Shown here piece after piece: positions 11,105-21,865 of a stretch of 64,000 bases of DNA. The stretch comes from Aculops lycopersici (taxonomy: Eukaryota; Arthropoda; Arachnida; Trombidiformes; Eriophyidae): contig WNKI01000005.1 of NCBI GenBank assembly GCA_015350385.1, positions 84,342 to 148,341 of the forward strand. The letters run 5' to 3'. Position 1 is the first letter of the stretch. Each line of letters starts with the position of its first letter. Below the pieces are notes generated by a model, which had not been told where the DNA came from, ran no database searches, and saw only the letters and a list, made by a program, of their open reading frames with translations. The position numbers were made by a program, and so were the translations under genes.

Positions 11105-12595
11105 ATGCCCAGCACCAAATTTGTCATTCTGCCCGATGGTTTGGAGGCGCAATTTAGGCTGAAGACCAAGAATGAGGAAATTGAGGAGGGACAGATCGAG
11201 GACGACGACGAGGACGATGACGAAGAGGCGAGCGACGGTGACGAGGAAGGTGAGGATAGTGGGGCTGCAACTGGCGAGGGCTCTGCAGAATCCAAGAACA
11301 AGGTAAACGATCAAGCTAATGGCAATGGATATCAAGCGGTAGCAGGAGATATGGGTGTTGAAGGTCCAAAGAAAAACTTAAAGTCGAGGATTCCGCTCTT
11401 TGAGATGCAATCATTTCTCATCGCCCTCGTGCTGCCAGAACCTCGGCTATCCACTCCACCAACCTGGTGCCGAGTATTGAGATGCATGAGAGCCTCAAAT
11501 GTAGGAATATTCCTCTTTGATAATGTGGATCTCGATTGGATTGAAGACAAAGGCGAGGTGTTCAATCATGCATTCAAGTTTGAGACTTCGCCAAATTGGA
11601 TCGAGCAACTCACAAGCATTCCTCTTTCTCGTCGAATGCAAAACATGACCATCCCAGCAGAATTTCGCGCTGGACCCGGAAGATTTGAGCTCAATCTAAA
11701 TGCCAAACCAAAGATTCCAAAAGCTTCGCTACTCCTATCGCCCTTGCAGCAAATCATCGAAGGTTACCCAATGCCCACCGAGGAACACATCAAACTCCTC
11801 CGATCTAAGTATAGTCCAGTTGATGATGAATCGCCATTGTTTGCTATAGATTGTGAAATGTGTATCACGGACCATTCAGAACTGACCAGAATCTCTATCG
11901 TCGACGAGGAGATGAGAGTTGTTTACAATGAACTAGTAAAACCTGAGGCACCCATCACAAATTACCTAACTCGTTACAGCGGTATCACCCCTGACATGAT
12001 GAAGGATGTCACCACAACACTAGATGATGTCCAATATTACATGAGAAAGAATCTACCTCGCGATGCTATCCTTTGCGGACACTCGCTAAACATGGACTTG
12101 GCTGCCATCCAAATATTCCATCCCTATGTGATAGATACAAGTGTTATATACAATAGAACTGGAACTAGATCTTATAAGCCCAGTCTCAAGTCACTGGCTT
12201 ACGAATTGTTGGGCAAGGAAATCCAAACAGCCGATAAAGTTGGTCACGACTCCCTAGAGGACGCAGTCACTGCTTTGGAATTGGTAAAATTGAAGCTCGT
12301 TAATGGAACCATCTTTGGCGACTCGGTTAATTTTGAAAAGTCTCAAGGGCTAAAGTATGATTCGAAGACTGGTATAACCCATCTACAAATTGACAAGTTT
12401 ATTGAACGCCATAAAGTTATATCGATCTCATATCGTAGTGTTGACACGACACCCGGCGCTAGATGTTTATATGTACATGACAAGCAGGAGCCATTGGAGC
12501 CTGAGATCAAGGATTCCATCGACTACCTGTTAAAGAAGGACACTGCAATCTGCGTCATCTTGACCAACTCGGGCGAGTGTTATGTCAAGTTCTAG
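11105..12595 (+). CDS. DEDDh 3'-5' RNA exonuclease, REXO5-like
   Basis: Single exon, 496 aa. An acidic N-terminus (residues 20-60) is followed by a conserved stretch (FEMQSFLIALVLPEPRLSTP, TWCRVLRC) typical of REXO5/NEF-sp. The exonuclease domain runs from about residue 240 to 400, with motif I FAIDCEMC (D249, E251), motif II HSLNMDLAAI (D331) and motif III VGHDSLEDA (H381, D386), so all DEDDh residues are present. Members of this group trim 3' ends of structured RNAs such as snoRNA and 5S rRNA in the nucleus. Vertebrate REXO5 carries RNA-recognition motifs after the nuclease domain. Here only about 100 residues follow, with a weak match to an RRM-like fold, so the RNA-binding part is reduced. 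Confidence 0.88.
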   Translation: MPSTKFVILPDGLEAQFRLKTKNEEIEEGQIEDDDEDDDEEASDGDEEGEDSGAATGEGSAESKNKVNDQANGNGYQAVAGDMGVEGPKKNLKSRIPLFEMQSFLIALVLPEPRLSTPPTWCRVLRCMRASNVGIFLFDNVDLDWIEDKGEVFNHAFKFETSPNWIEQLTSIPLSRRMQNMTIPAEFRAGPGRFELNLNAKPKIPKASLLLSPLQQIIEGYPMPTEEHIKLLRSKYSPVDDESPLFAIDCEMCITDHSELTRISIVDEEMRVVYNELVKPEAPITNYLTRYSGITPDMMKDVTTTLDDVQYYMRKNLPRDAILCGHSLNMDLAAIQIFHPYVIDTSVIYNRTGTRSYKPSLKSLAYELLGKEIQTADKVGHDSLEDAVTALELVKLKLVNGTIFGDSVNFEKSQGLKYDSKTGITHLQIDKFIERHKVISISYRSVDTTPGARCLYVHDKQEPLEPEIKDSIDYLLKKDTAICVILTNSGECYVKF

Positions 12596-13102
12596 GTTTG
12601 CAAGATTAATTATAAGAATAATAACTCCCTCAATTCAGGCGCGAATCAACTACTTCAGCCTAGATGTTGATTCACAGGTAACTGATGATACTTTGCATGG
12701 TAGATCATGATCTACAGACCACATTTAATCCAGTTGTTAGTGGCAATCCTCGTGCGTCAGATATTTTTATGGCTCTATTTTCTAAAGGGTCGTCTAGTTT
12801 GAGCCGATGAGATTGAGAGACAAACAAAGCGTTTCCAGGGTTGCCGAGCAGTGGTTGTGGTAGTAGAGGATCTCTCTTTCAGTTTTGTTCATTCGAATTT
12901 GATTTAGACTGTTGTTGTGAAACACTTGGAAGCCTAGCGACACCAGGAACTACTCCATCTAAACACTATGATCGTGAATCAACTCCAGAAATTGCAACCA
13001 TGGGTGTCACTAGAACTCCAGCCAGTCGAAGTTAACCTTCAAATTTGCCAAGCAGCCAGCCATCAGTGAGAATAGAACCCATTGGGAGAGCAAAATACTA
13101 CA
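12596..13102. other. Intergenic between exonuclease and secreted-protein genes
   Basis: A short open frame at about 12841-13035 encodes a Cys/Thr-rich stretch but has no ATG in good context and no recognisable motif. I regard it as non-coding or UTR. Confidence 0.35.
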
Positions 13103-13684
13103 ATGAAGCAGTTAGGTACCCTCCTCAAGATAACTCTGCTTATCTCAGCAGTCTCGTCGGTGTTTGTTGGAGTTGAAGCCGCAAACTGGTTTTCCCCTCC
13201 TTCTTCCTCCCCTTCTCTCTCCAATGGACCACCAAGTCAAATGATGGAAAAGAATGACACACAGTCGACCACTATGTTCCTTTTGGAGAACAGCGGAGCA
13301 TTCATTTCAATATTGAAGGAACTTTTCACTGAAATTGACTGGCCAACAATCATTAGAGCCCAGGTAGAGATTGAGAAGTTTATATCAAAGGTGGAGCGGT
13401 TGGTATCCATTATCAGAGGAAGAGAAGCTAGGGATGGAAGAACGTCCGCGACATCCAACCTATTTACCGGTCGCTGGTGGGCTGCGACTGCTGCCAATGT
13501 CAAACCACTTTCAGAGCTCGACACAACCACCACCAAGGCGGCGCTGGAAAAGTTTGCCTGTGCAGTTGGCTATATGAAGTTGTTGGATTTTGGAAATGAG
13601 GCACTCGACGAGTTGGATGCTTCCAAGAGGCTCAGTGGATTGTTTAGCGCTAGCATGAAGAACTCAACCTCTTGGTTCGGTTGA
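13103..13684 (+). CDS. Small secreted protein of unknown function
   Basis: Single exon, 193 aa from the ATG at 13103. Residues 1-24 are a clear signal peptide: basic MKQLG, hydrophobic core LLKITLLISAVSSVFVGV, cleavage probably after EAA. The mature part starts with a Ser/Pro-rich stretch, then a predicted helical body (MFLLENSGAFISILKELF, VEIEKFISKVERLVSIIRG) and ends ALDELDASKRLSGLFSASMK. Only one cysteine is visible in the mature chain, so it is not disulphide-rich. AATAAA near 13914 is a likely poly(A) signal. The family is not recognised. It lies next to two other secreted-protein genes, but shares no visible similarity with them. Confidence 0.65.
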   Translation: MKQLGTLLKITLLISAVSSVFVGVEAANWFSPPSSSPSLSNGPPSQMMEKNDTQSTTMFLLENSGAFISILKELFTEIDWPTIIRAQVEIEKFISKVERLVSIIRGREARDGRTSATSNLFTGRWWAATAANVKPLSELDTTTTKAALEKFACAVGYMKLLDFGNEALDELDASKRLSGLFSASMKNSTSWFG

Positions 13685-15142
13685 TGTCGAAGCTGTGGCT
13701 GCAGAGAAGTTTGCAAAATTTGTGCGTCACCTTTAATATTCTATGCTAGCCTCTTGCGTGCTAATATATGAAATATTTGCAATTATTAGATATACACAGT
13801 TCATTGCAACAACTTATGGCGCCCACGAAGTTTTTGAAGCCCTATTAAAGTTGGTAGTTCTAATTCTCAAATTTTTTAAAATGTATACTTTTTGCCACCA
13901 TACAAGCTCAACAAAATAAAGTAAAATAACTGCCTCCAACAAATGAGCCCATTAGGCTAAATGAGGATCATTACTAACTCGCGCCGCTTACCTGGCGCTC
14001 GCTCTAGATGACTTGTGCTCTATTCTACTGCACTGGAATCGATCAATCGATACTAGCTGTCGCCTTTTTTCTCGTGTCTAAATGTTACAAAACTGTAGGC
14101 TGATTTATTGACTTTTGCTAACCACTTGTTCAACTCAGTCGGCCAGTCACATCGAATCCTCGTCAACAGGTTGTTGTCTAGATATCGACAATATTTGTGT
14201 CGATTCTCTGTTTGCGCTTCAATTCCTTCATTTGGGGCCCGCCAGCTACAGGTAGTGACAAAAATAAATAGCGTGACGCAACATCTACGTAACTAAAACA
14301 ACCACCGATCATAGCCTACTACTGCTGCCTTAGCTTCGTTTGCTTCGCCATCACTTGTTTCCAGTCTATTACAAGCTTGTAGCTTCATTGGGCAGCCTAC
14401 CTCGGCGTCTAACTACTGTAATCATCATCACAGCCACAGGTGGCTGACCCAGTAAAGATGTCGGCGTGGCCGCCTAACTTCCGTTCTTCTTGGCCCTTGC
14501 CTAGTATAGTCGCATTGTAGCATAGTAGCATAATTTCATTGCGACCAAACATCGAGTTGGAATTCTGCATTCGCCATTATTGTGACGAATAGAGACAAAG
14601 GGTTGGTAGGTGTAAAGTTCAACAGCAACATCATGATGATAGACCACAACCACCAGCCTGAAGCTGAAAGGGCAAACAAAACAAACAAACAACATCAAGA
14701 TGATTCATCTATTTGTGACCGTAATTGATTATTTTTAACACTAAATCAAACTGTTGATACAAGATGATCAAATGCAGTCACAAGTTGATGAACTCCATCT
14801 ACCACTTCAGGGGAGTTCCGTTTGTTATTTATCCATTTGGGCCGATCAAGTTGTTATCCAAATTATATGAATACAATCTCAAGTGACCGATTCAATTAGA
14901 ACTAGAAAAACCTGATACATAACAGAGCAAAGAGTATAATCACACATCAACTGAATAAGTAGTCAATGGTTAGTCCGTCGTGACCAAGTTTCGCTAAACC
15001 GGACTGACCATAGCTACTTGTATGGTTTTTATCGGTGCAATTCAGCGTCATTAGTCAGCATTGAAACCAACTGGATTTTACTCTCAGGTAAGTCTGTTCT
15101 ACTTAAGTAATAATAGACTGATGAGCTAACCCTAAATCAGTA
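13685..15142. other. Intergenic, no gene seen
   Basis: Convergent 3' region between the secreted protein (+) and the His-rich gene (-). It holds one CAACAGGT at 14164-14171 and one CAGGTAG near 14249. No long open frame with coding character was found. Confidence 0.45.
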
Positions 15143-16133
15143 TCAATCGGCACCATCGTCATCATCGTCCATAGTTGCCCGCTTGGTTGGTGGTTGGTCG
15201 GGGCCCGGCACGGCGGTTGTCGGTGCAGGTGTGGTGGTTGTTGTAGTAGTAGTTGTTGTTGAGGTAGTGGCTGGACTACTCGTGGTTGGAGTACTCGTGG
15301 TTGTTGTTGTTGTGGTTGTTGTGGTACTGGTGCTGGTTGTTGTTGGAACTGCTTTTGGGTACTTTCCATAACAACGAGCCTCGCAATCCTCGCAATGAAG
15401 AAAGTTGATCTTCCTAAATGCTCCCTGACACATTTGAGGAACCCCATTATTGCAATGCTCACAAAACACCCTCGGTGTCCTTCTATCTAGCCACCTCTTT
15501 CTAACATCCTCATTAGGTAAACATTGAATTGGATTGTCGTGATGCCAGCGACACACCTCCTCTGGAAACTCGCGATCATACGCATCAGGATTACCCCATG
15601 GCCAAACCCTAGACTCGCCCTCACTCGATTGCTGTTTTTTAGGATTCCCTGTGGGCTTGGCGCAAGTAGATTCATCCTCTTTCTTGCCGCCACCATCACC
15701 ACCACCACCTGTTGGTTTTATCTTGATATCAGGAGGATTCGCTTTCTTGGAGTCATTATTATGCTTGGCCTTCGTTGGATGCACGTGGACATGATGGTGG
15801 TGACGCGAGTCTAGTGGCCTCCCGTTTCCACCGGAGCCTTTACTATCATTCTCGTCGCCATCATAATCTCCCTGGTCGTAATCCCTGGAGTTGTCCAAAG
15901 ACTTTCCTCCGTGTGCCTGTGTAGCCTTTGACGGTCTTGACTCTACCTTGTGATAAAAAGAGATTTGCAATAGAACCTTTTATTCAATTGCGTTGAGTAG
16001 ATTAAATCAACCATATTAATATACTGCCTCGGGCATCTATCTTCAATCTTATAATTGCAAATCCAATCAGTTTACTTACGCAACAAACAAGCACCAGGAA
16101 AATGCTTCCTTGCGTCACCGACGACTGGACCAT
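15143..16133 (-). CDS. Secreted His-rich/Thr-rich protein A (tandem paralogue)
   Basis: Two exons on the minus strand, 16133-16080 and 15946-15143, 285 aa. Exon 1 encodes just a signal peptide (MVQSSVTQGSIFLVLVCC) and ends at GTAAGT in phase 0. Exon 2 starts after CACAAG. The mature protein has an acidic/Gly-rich segment, a histidine cluster RHHHHVHVHPTK, and a low-complexity stretch. A compact Cys domain follows (WPWGNPDAYDREFPEEVCRW, then CEHCNNG, CQGAF, CEDCEARCYG), and then a Thr tract of about 40 residues that would be heavily O-glycosylated. The tail ends in five Asp. The gene directly downstream of its paralogue (protein B) shares the exon pattern and motifs. HHHH-x-HVH suggests metal binding; the two CxxC pairs suggest zinc or disulphides. 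The function is not known. Confidence 0.75.
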
Positions 16134-16426
16134 TGTAATTAGCTAATGTGAATCCTTGGATGTGATCCTAATATAAGCATACAATTATAAGTCGCAAGTT
16201 GTAGAAAGGAAACCAACAAATAATCTATGCGTTCTACTCTAAAGATATCAAATTACACCAAAATTATTGAATCAATTGACTCCCCTCAGCAGGAGAAGAA
16301 GTCCCCAGAATCAGGGATAGAGACTAGAGGAAAAGGGGGCGAATGGGAAATACCCTAATTCAGGTTTAATCCAACGTTGTTCCATTTATTACTTAATAAT
16401 AAAAACCTCAAATCCCAAAATTATCA

Positions 16427-17710
16427 TCATGGTTTCTCTGTTGTCTCAACCTCGACGATAACTATAGGACCCTCGGAGGTTGGTGCTGGTGTCGTTGAGG
16501 TGGTTGTTGTATCGGCGCTTGCAGAATCAGACTCTGAATCGGGAGCGGTCTTGTCGTCGCTCTCGGATTCCTTGGGGGCTTCAGTGGTGGATGCGGTGGT
16601 CGTGTTCTCGATTAGATGATCCGAGGGTTTTGAGGTTGTTGTTGTGGTCTTTGATGCTTTTGCTCCTCTTGATTTCTTTACTTTCCTTTTTAGCTTCGAC
16701 TTGACCTCGTTGTTCTTATCCAAAGGCGGGAGTGTTGCTGGTGTCTTTGAAGTTTCGTCCTCTAAAGCTGATCTGGAATCGGAATCATCGGGGCGCTTCT
16801 GACTTCCGGGTCTTCCTTTGCTTTCAACGATATGGAAAGGTGCTTGTCCTCCACCCTCTCCGGATGCTAGATATTATTGTTCAGGATAGAAAAGAGTGAC
16901 AAAGAGACGAATCAATCAATCAATTAGTATGAGTATATCAGACATGTAGATCCCATTAATCTCAATTGAAACCTACCTTCTCCTTTTCCATTGTCACTGT
17001 CATAGTCGAACGATCCCCTTCTTGTTGTTGTAGTCCTAATCTTCGGCTTCCTCGTTGGTCTCTTCGTTGGCCTATGCCTCGTCCCAACAGGTTCCAGAAA
17101 CTTTTGGCAGTGATGCTCACAGAGACGCAAATAAGCCTCGCGATCAAACTCATTCCTATCTCTGAGCCTCGGTCTAATCTTGCTCATGAGTTTGTCGCCC
17201 CAAGGCCTGAATTTGCCCGGATATGCTTTCGAAATTCTCTCTTCGCAGCCGAGAACCGCGCATTTAGCCGATGACCAGTCGTCATTAGAATATTGCCAAG
17301 GAATTGTCTCACCGGATTTATCATCATTATTATCGCGCTCAGGTGACGAGGTTCCGTTGCTTGAGTGGACGTGCAAATGATGATGGTGAGCTGGCTTCTC
17401 AGTTCCGGGGGAAGCCACGACATGTCCCTGAACTGGAGAGGATTTGGACGATGTCTCCTGTAAATCACATCCATCAGCTTCTATGGACTTTACTTCATTG
17501 AGCATCGTAAGTTCAAATGGATGGTCTGGATGAACGGTGAATTCGCGTGCCACAGCGACCTGTTGATTAGATTGTTTGTTAACCGGTGTTATATTGACCT
17601 TTCACCTACAATTTAAGTCTACGGTATTTAGTGCTTTCTAATGGTAATTCACAGTTAATACTTACGCAACCGACGAGTGCAAACAGAGAGACAATTGACA
17701 GCTTGAACAT
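16427..17710 (-). CDS. Secreted His-rich/Thr-rich protein B (tandem paralogue)
   Basis: Three exons on the minus strand, 17710-17666, 17559-16977 and 16866-16427, 355 aa. Exon 1 is a signal peptide (MFKLSIVSLFALVGC) cut by a phase-0 intron exactly as in protein A. The second intron is phase 1 (GAAG/GTAGGT to CTAG/CATCC). The mature protein carries HHHHLHVHSSNG, a Cys region (KCAVLGCEERI, then EFDREAYLRLCEHHCQKFL), Arg/Lys-Thr stretches (TKRPTRKPK) and a C-terminal Ser/Thr/Glu mucin-like tail. The motif pair HHHH(V/L)HVH and (Y/F)DRE followed by CxxHH is shared with protein A. TTTATT at 16385-16390 is a minus-strand AATAAA 40 bp past the stop. An extracellular, possibly metal-binding, mucin-like protein is inferred. 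Confidence 0.75.
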
Positions 17711-19359
17711 GATGCAATTTTCAATATTATAGATCTCAACAAAACAAAAAGATTCCGACTGCAACGGTGCCAGTCCTACAGAAGACTGAAGGTTGTAACT
17801 ACACAAAGAAAGTAGAACGGTTAAGGTGCCCCAAAAATACGTTCATGGAGATGGATCAAGATCAACAGGTGGTGCGCTGACAGTCTCGCATTTGGCTCGC
17901 ACAACTCGCCGCGTATCGGGTTACAAGTGGCGAGAAGTTTGTTGGTGAAGCACCGCAATGTTCTAGTGAATTATATCGACTCAATTGTAATTGATAGACT
18001 ATAAAGTAGTGATCATATGAAGTTGAGTTATTTTTACAGCTGAAGAGGAAAAAGATCATTTGTATAAAGTAGCAAGGAGACAAGTGAGGAGGTTAATCAA
18101 TAATAATAATAATAAAACTCTTTTTAGACGCGGTAATGTTTTTTTTTCTTTTCAACTTTGCTGTTTTCGCTGCTGTTCATCGGTTTAACCAATGAGAGTT
18201 ACTTTGTTTGTGTGTATGTTTAATAAGTTATATCTTATAATCTATGTATGCTGTTATGTAGAATAGAATAGAAAATAATCAATTCTCTTCCAATAATCTC
18301 CTCGTTGTCTCCAATGTTCGTGTTGTGGTTGTCGTCGACTCAATCAAATCACGAGGCCAGCGCTAGAGTTCATCCAATAGAGCCAACGATTGCCATTTTT
18401 CAAGCAACCCACTCAAGTGTTCACCTCTTTACGCTTTTAATTGACCCTCAATGATTAAATTGGTGCCGATGACTATTATTGCCCCTGTTGCCTAACATTA
18501 AAAGCCGAAACTCAAGCCCCAGAGCAGAACCAAGAATCGACTTTTCGGTTGCGCTTACAGTTCCGTTGCGACTCGCTGACCACTTGTTTGAAAAACCAAA
18601 ACTCGTGTTCAACACTCAAAACTCGCACCTCAACTGCAACCAACCACCTGTCGTTATCGTTGGTTTCGCCCATGAAAAGCGAGCTCCTTCGTTGTCCTAT
18701 CGTCCATTCGTTGCTTCCATTCATTCGTTGCGTCACGTTTGGCTGATTGTTTCCTTCTCCCTTATACTCTGACAATCATTGAACCTCCCGTGAGATTGCT
18801 GTTATATTTAAAGTGCTGTCATCTATTTGTTATGCTGTTATCTCGTTTCCCTTCTTCAATTAAAAGCATTTGCACCCATTGGGTTGTGGCATCTTGCTGT
18901 GTGAAGGTGCTGTGTGATTACCACCAACTTGATGACGCAAATACCTTTAATTGGATTGCTAGTTGAACTTATATTTGCTGTTATTTGATGCTGTTTTCAT
19001 CGCTGTCATTGGATTAAATTTCAATCAAAGCTTCGTAGAAATATGTTTCTTTGTTTTAGTTATATTTAAAACATAACTCAAACCCTAACTATTTACACAT
19101 TCATACACATGCATAATAATATGATTATATGATACAGGATACAAACACACGCACAGACTGGTTGCAAAGTAAGTCTCTTGGTTATGTAACTAATATGCTG
19201 TCTGTTGCTTGCTGTTCTTTAGGTTGCATGGGTCACTCGTTGGTGTCCCTTGAAGAAGTTTACAAAACACACCCACTAAACACTAAACTAACTGGAAGTT
19301 AGTCTGATGCTAGTCCCATAAACTTTCTCTCGAGTACCGCCAACGAGTGAGCATCTAAT
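17711..19359. other. Intergenic spacer
   Basis: It contains the promoter of protein B, an (AAT)n run at about 18098-18115 and a CAACAGGT at 17863-17870. No coding region could be supported. Confidence 0.45.
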
Positions 19360-21302
19360 CTAGAGCTCGGCCTCCACTTTTATACTCGTTTTGATCGGGC
19401 TCGTTGGTCTCGATGAGCTTGCCGCCAGTTTGTTGCCGCCACTGTTTCTATTGCCGCTGAGATCATCAGTGTCGCTAGCGCCGTTACTTGTTACTACTTG
19501 TCCATTTGTCGTCGCTGCCTCTCCTCTTAATTGACTCGTCGCAACTTCTACTGATTGTTTATCCTCGCCAACCGAGTTAATAATTTTATCCTGATAACTA
19601 TCGCCGCCAGCAGCCAAAACAAAAGTGTCCACTTGATCCACGCAAAGCGACCTAACGACAGACGACATGTCGTCTGATTCACACACAACACCCACCAAGT
19701 TGGCCACCAAATCAACGTCGCCATCTCCAATGGCCGCCGCCACTACTGAACCCATGGATCCGTCGACATCGTTGCCCACTCCATCCGAGTCTTGCTCCGC
19801 CGCCTGGCTCATCAGAATGTCGTCGATAAAATAATCATCGTCGGTGACGCCGTTGGTCTGCTGCTGCTGCATGTTAGTCTCACTAGAGCAACTGGTGGTT
19901 GCAGTTGTGTTTGTTGGCTGGGAAGTCAATGGAGTGGATGTCGACGTCGGTGTGGATGTGGATGTTGAGGATCCACTGGCAACAGTTGGAGGCGATGACA
20001 AATTTGACACTATCGATTGACTCAGGCCACCGGAGGATACTGTTGAATCTTTCCCATGATGATGATGAGCTCCATCATCGCCCCCTAGGCCACTTGTTGA
20101 TTCCATCTGCTGCTGCTTTGGGCAAGCTTCTGGGCCACTGTCTTTCGTCATATTTGAGTCGTCGCTTGCTGGTGACAAAGACACTTGTTGCTGATCTTGG
20201 CACTGATTAATCAGATCACCAGAGACCACTGAGTAGTCATCGCTGTTGTTGTTGCTGCTGTTGTCGATCTCTGGATTTTCCATTTGCTCTCTAGCTGACT
20301 GACAACCACCAGCACCAGTTGAACTGGAGGAGGCATTGAGTGGCTCGCGCTTGAGGTCCGTCGTGGCCTCCGACGACACTTGTTGCAGCTTGTTGATCGC
20401 TTCAGATTTGTCACACTTATCAGAGATACCATCTCCTTCGCCTACGAGACGCACTCGCAACTGCCTATTCTCAAACTCCAACTCGGCAACTCGACTTTCC
20501 ATTTGTTGCACCTTCTTCTCCAACTCCTCCATATACTCCTTCTTCTTTCTCCTCGACTCTTGGGCTGAAATTTTATTCTTAATCTTACGCCGAATCTTCT
20601 TGAGGCTTCGCTCTTCCGCCTTGCTCAACGGAAATCTCTGCGGAATCGGGTATCCCTCAGCTATAAGTGTGCGTCTCTCCTCGTCCGTCAGCACAACCAC
20701 CTGTCCCGTGGGTGCGCTTTTCCAGTCTTGGTTCGAGATTAAAGCCATACTGCCTGGCAAAACGGACGAGCCGCCGCCCAGTTGCATGGTGGGCGACGAG
20801 CTGGCCGAAGAGGGAGGCGAGAGGTTCGAACTAGAGGAGGCCGACGAGAAGGAGCAGGTTGAGTTCGTGCTTGAGGTTATGGAAATGGAAGTGGCCAAAT
20901 TGATTGAGTTGGAATTGGAGCTGCTGACTTTGTTGCCAGTTAATTGGATTGTTGCTGGCGTAGATGAGATAGATGCAGTCTGGCCAGTTGTCGATATCAC
21001 ACTGTTCTTGCAACCACCGCTTCCGGTGACTGGAGCCGAACTCGCGTTCTGGTTAATGATGAGGCACGACGAAAGCGAGCTCAGCTTTTGTCTGCTACTC
21101 GCAGACAGGTTGGCCCCAAATTTGTTGACATTGTTCCTCATGGTTGCTGAAGAAGACGACGGTTGCTGCTGCTGACTTAGCAACTTACTTAGACTGAAGG
21201 TCGGCGTAGGCTCAACCTTGACCCTTTGTGGACTCAGAGCCGCCGGCTTCGTTTGAGGGTCGACCTTATTTGCATCGTCTAATTTAACGTCGTTATTATT
21301 GA
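19360..21302 (-). CDS. CrebA/CREB3L-type bZIP transcription factor, 3' exon with DNA-binding domain
   Basis: This is the last exon, about 647 codons. The acceptor CATAG (21304-21303) opens in phase 1. At about 20450-20700 lies the CREB3L signature: EERRTLIAEGYPIPQRFPL, then KAEERSLKKIRRKIKNKIS, the basic region AQESRRKKKEYMEELEKKV, and a zipper with Leu/Met/Leu/Leu heptads. This is near-identical to CrebA and CREB3L1/2. These factors bind CRE-like sites and switch on secretory-pathway genes. The 350 residues after the zipper are Ser/Gln/Asp-rich with no hydrophobic segment, so there is no membrane anchor as in vertebrate CREB3L proteins; Drosophila CrebA also lacks one. Three possible SUMO sites (VKVEP, LKREP, IKVEA) are visible. 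The 5' exon is proposed at 26406-28548. Confidence 0.85.
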
Positions 21303-21472
21303 CTATGAGGACAGTGGTAACATTAGATGAAATGCGAGAAATTTTTGGTTAGTAATGGTGTTGTTGCGACAAGCAACAGGTGGCGTGAAGATCAAACTCT
21401 AATTCAGCCGCAAAGTGGTCGTAAAAAAGTCATGTCCCTTATATTCTCGCCTCACTATCATCCAGGGGAAGA

Positions 21473-21578
<106 letters not shown>

Positions 21579-21589
21579 GAGTAGTAGAC

Positions 21590-21654
21590 GTACGTAGTAG
21601 TAGTACGTACGTAGTACGTAGTACGTACGTACGTACGTACGTAGTACGTACGTA
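21590..21654. repeat. (GTAC)n / GTA repeat next to gap
   Basis: Degenerate GTAC/GTA units running into the gap. GTAC is self-complementary, so the tract can fold on itself, which may explain the failed assembly. Confidence 0.9.
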
Positions 21655-21865
21655 NNNNNNNNNNNNNNNNNNNNNNNNNNNNNNNNNNNNNNNNNNNNNN
21701 NNNNNNNNNNNNNNNNNNNNNNNNNNNNNNNNNNNNNNNNNNNNNNNNNNNNNNNNNNNNNNNNNNNNNNNNNNNNNNNNNNNNNNNNNNNNNNNNNNNN
21801 NNNNNNNNNNNNNNNNNNNNNNNNNNNNNNNNNNNNNNNNNNNNNNNNNNNNNNNNNNNNNNNNN
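21655..21865. other. Assembly gap (N)
   Basis: 211 unknown bases between simple repeats. Confidence 0.99.

Noticed and set aside
12841..13035. 64-codon frame upstream of the small secreted protein
   Set aside because: No ATG start, no motif and no supported splice sites; could be UTR.
15183..15371. Val/Gly-rich plus-strand frame
   Set aside because: It is the complement of the Thr tract (ACN codons) of secreted protein A.
20336..21175. 279-codon plus-strand frame
   Set aside because: It is antisense to the conserved bZIP coding exon, and its Leu/Ser/Cys-rich sequence mirrors the low-complexity codons of that exon.
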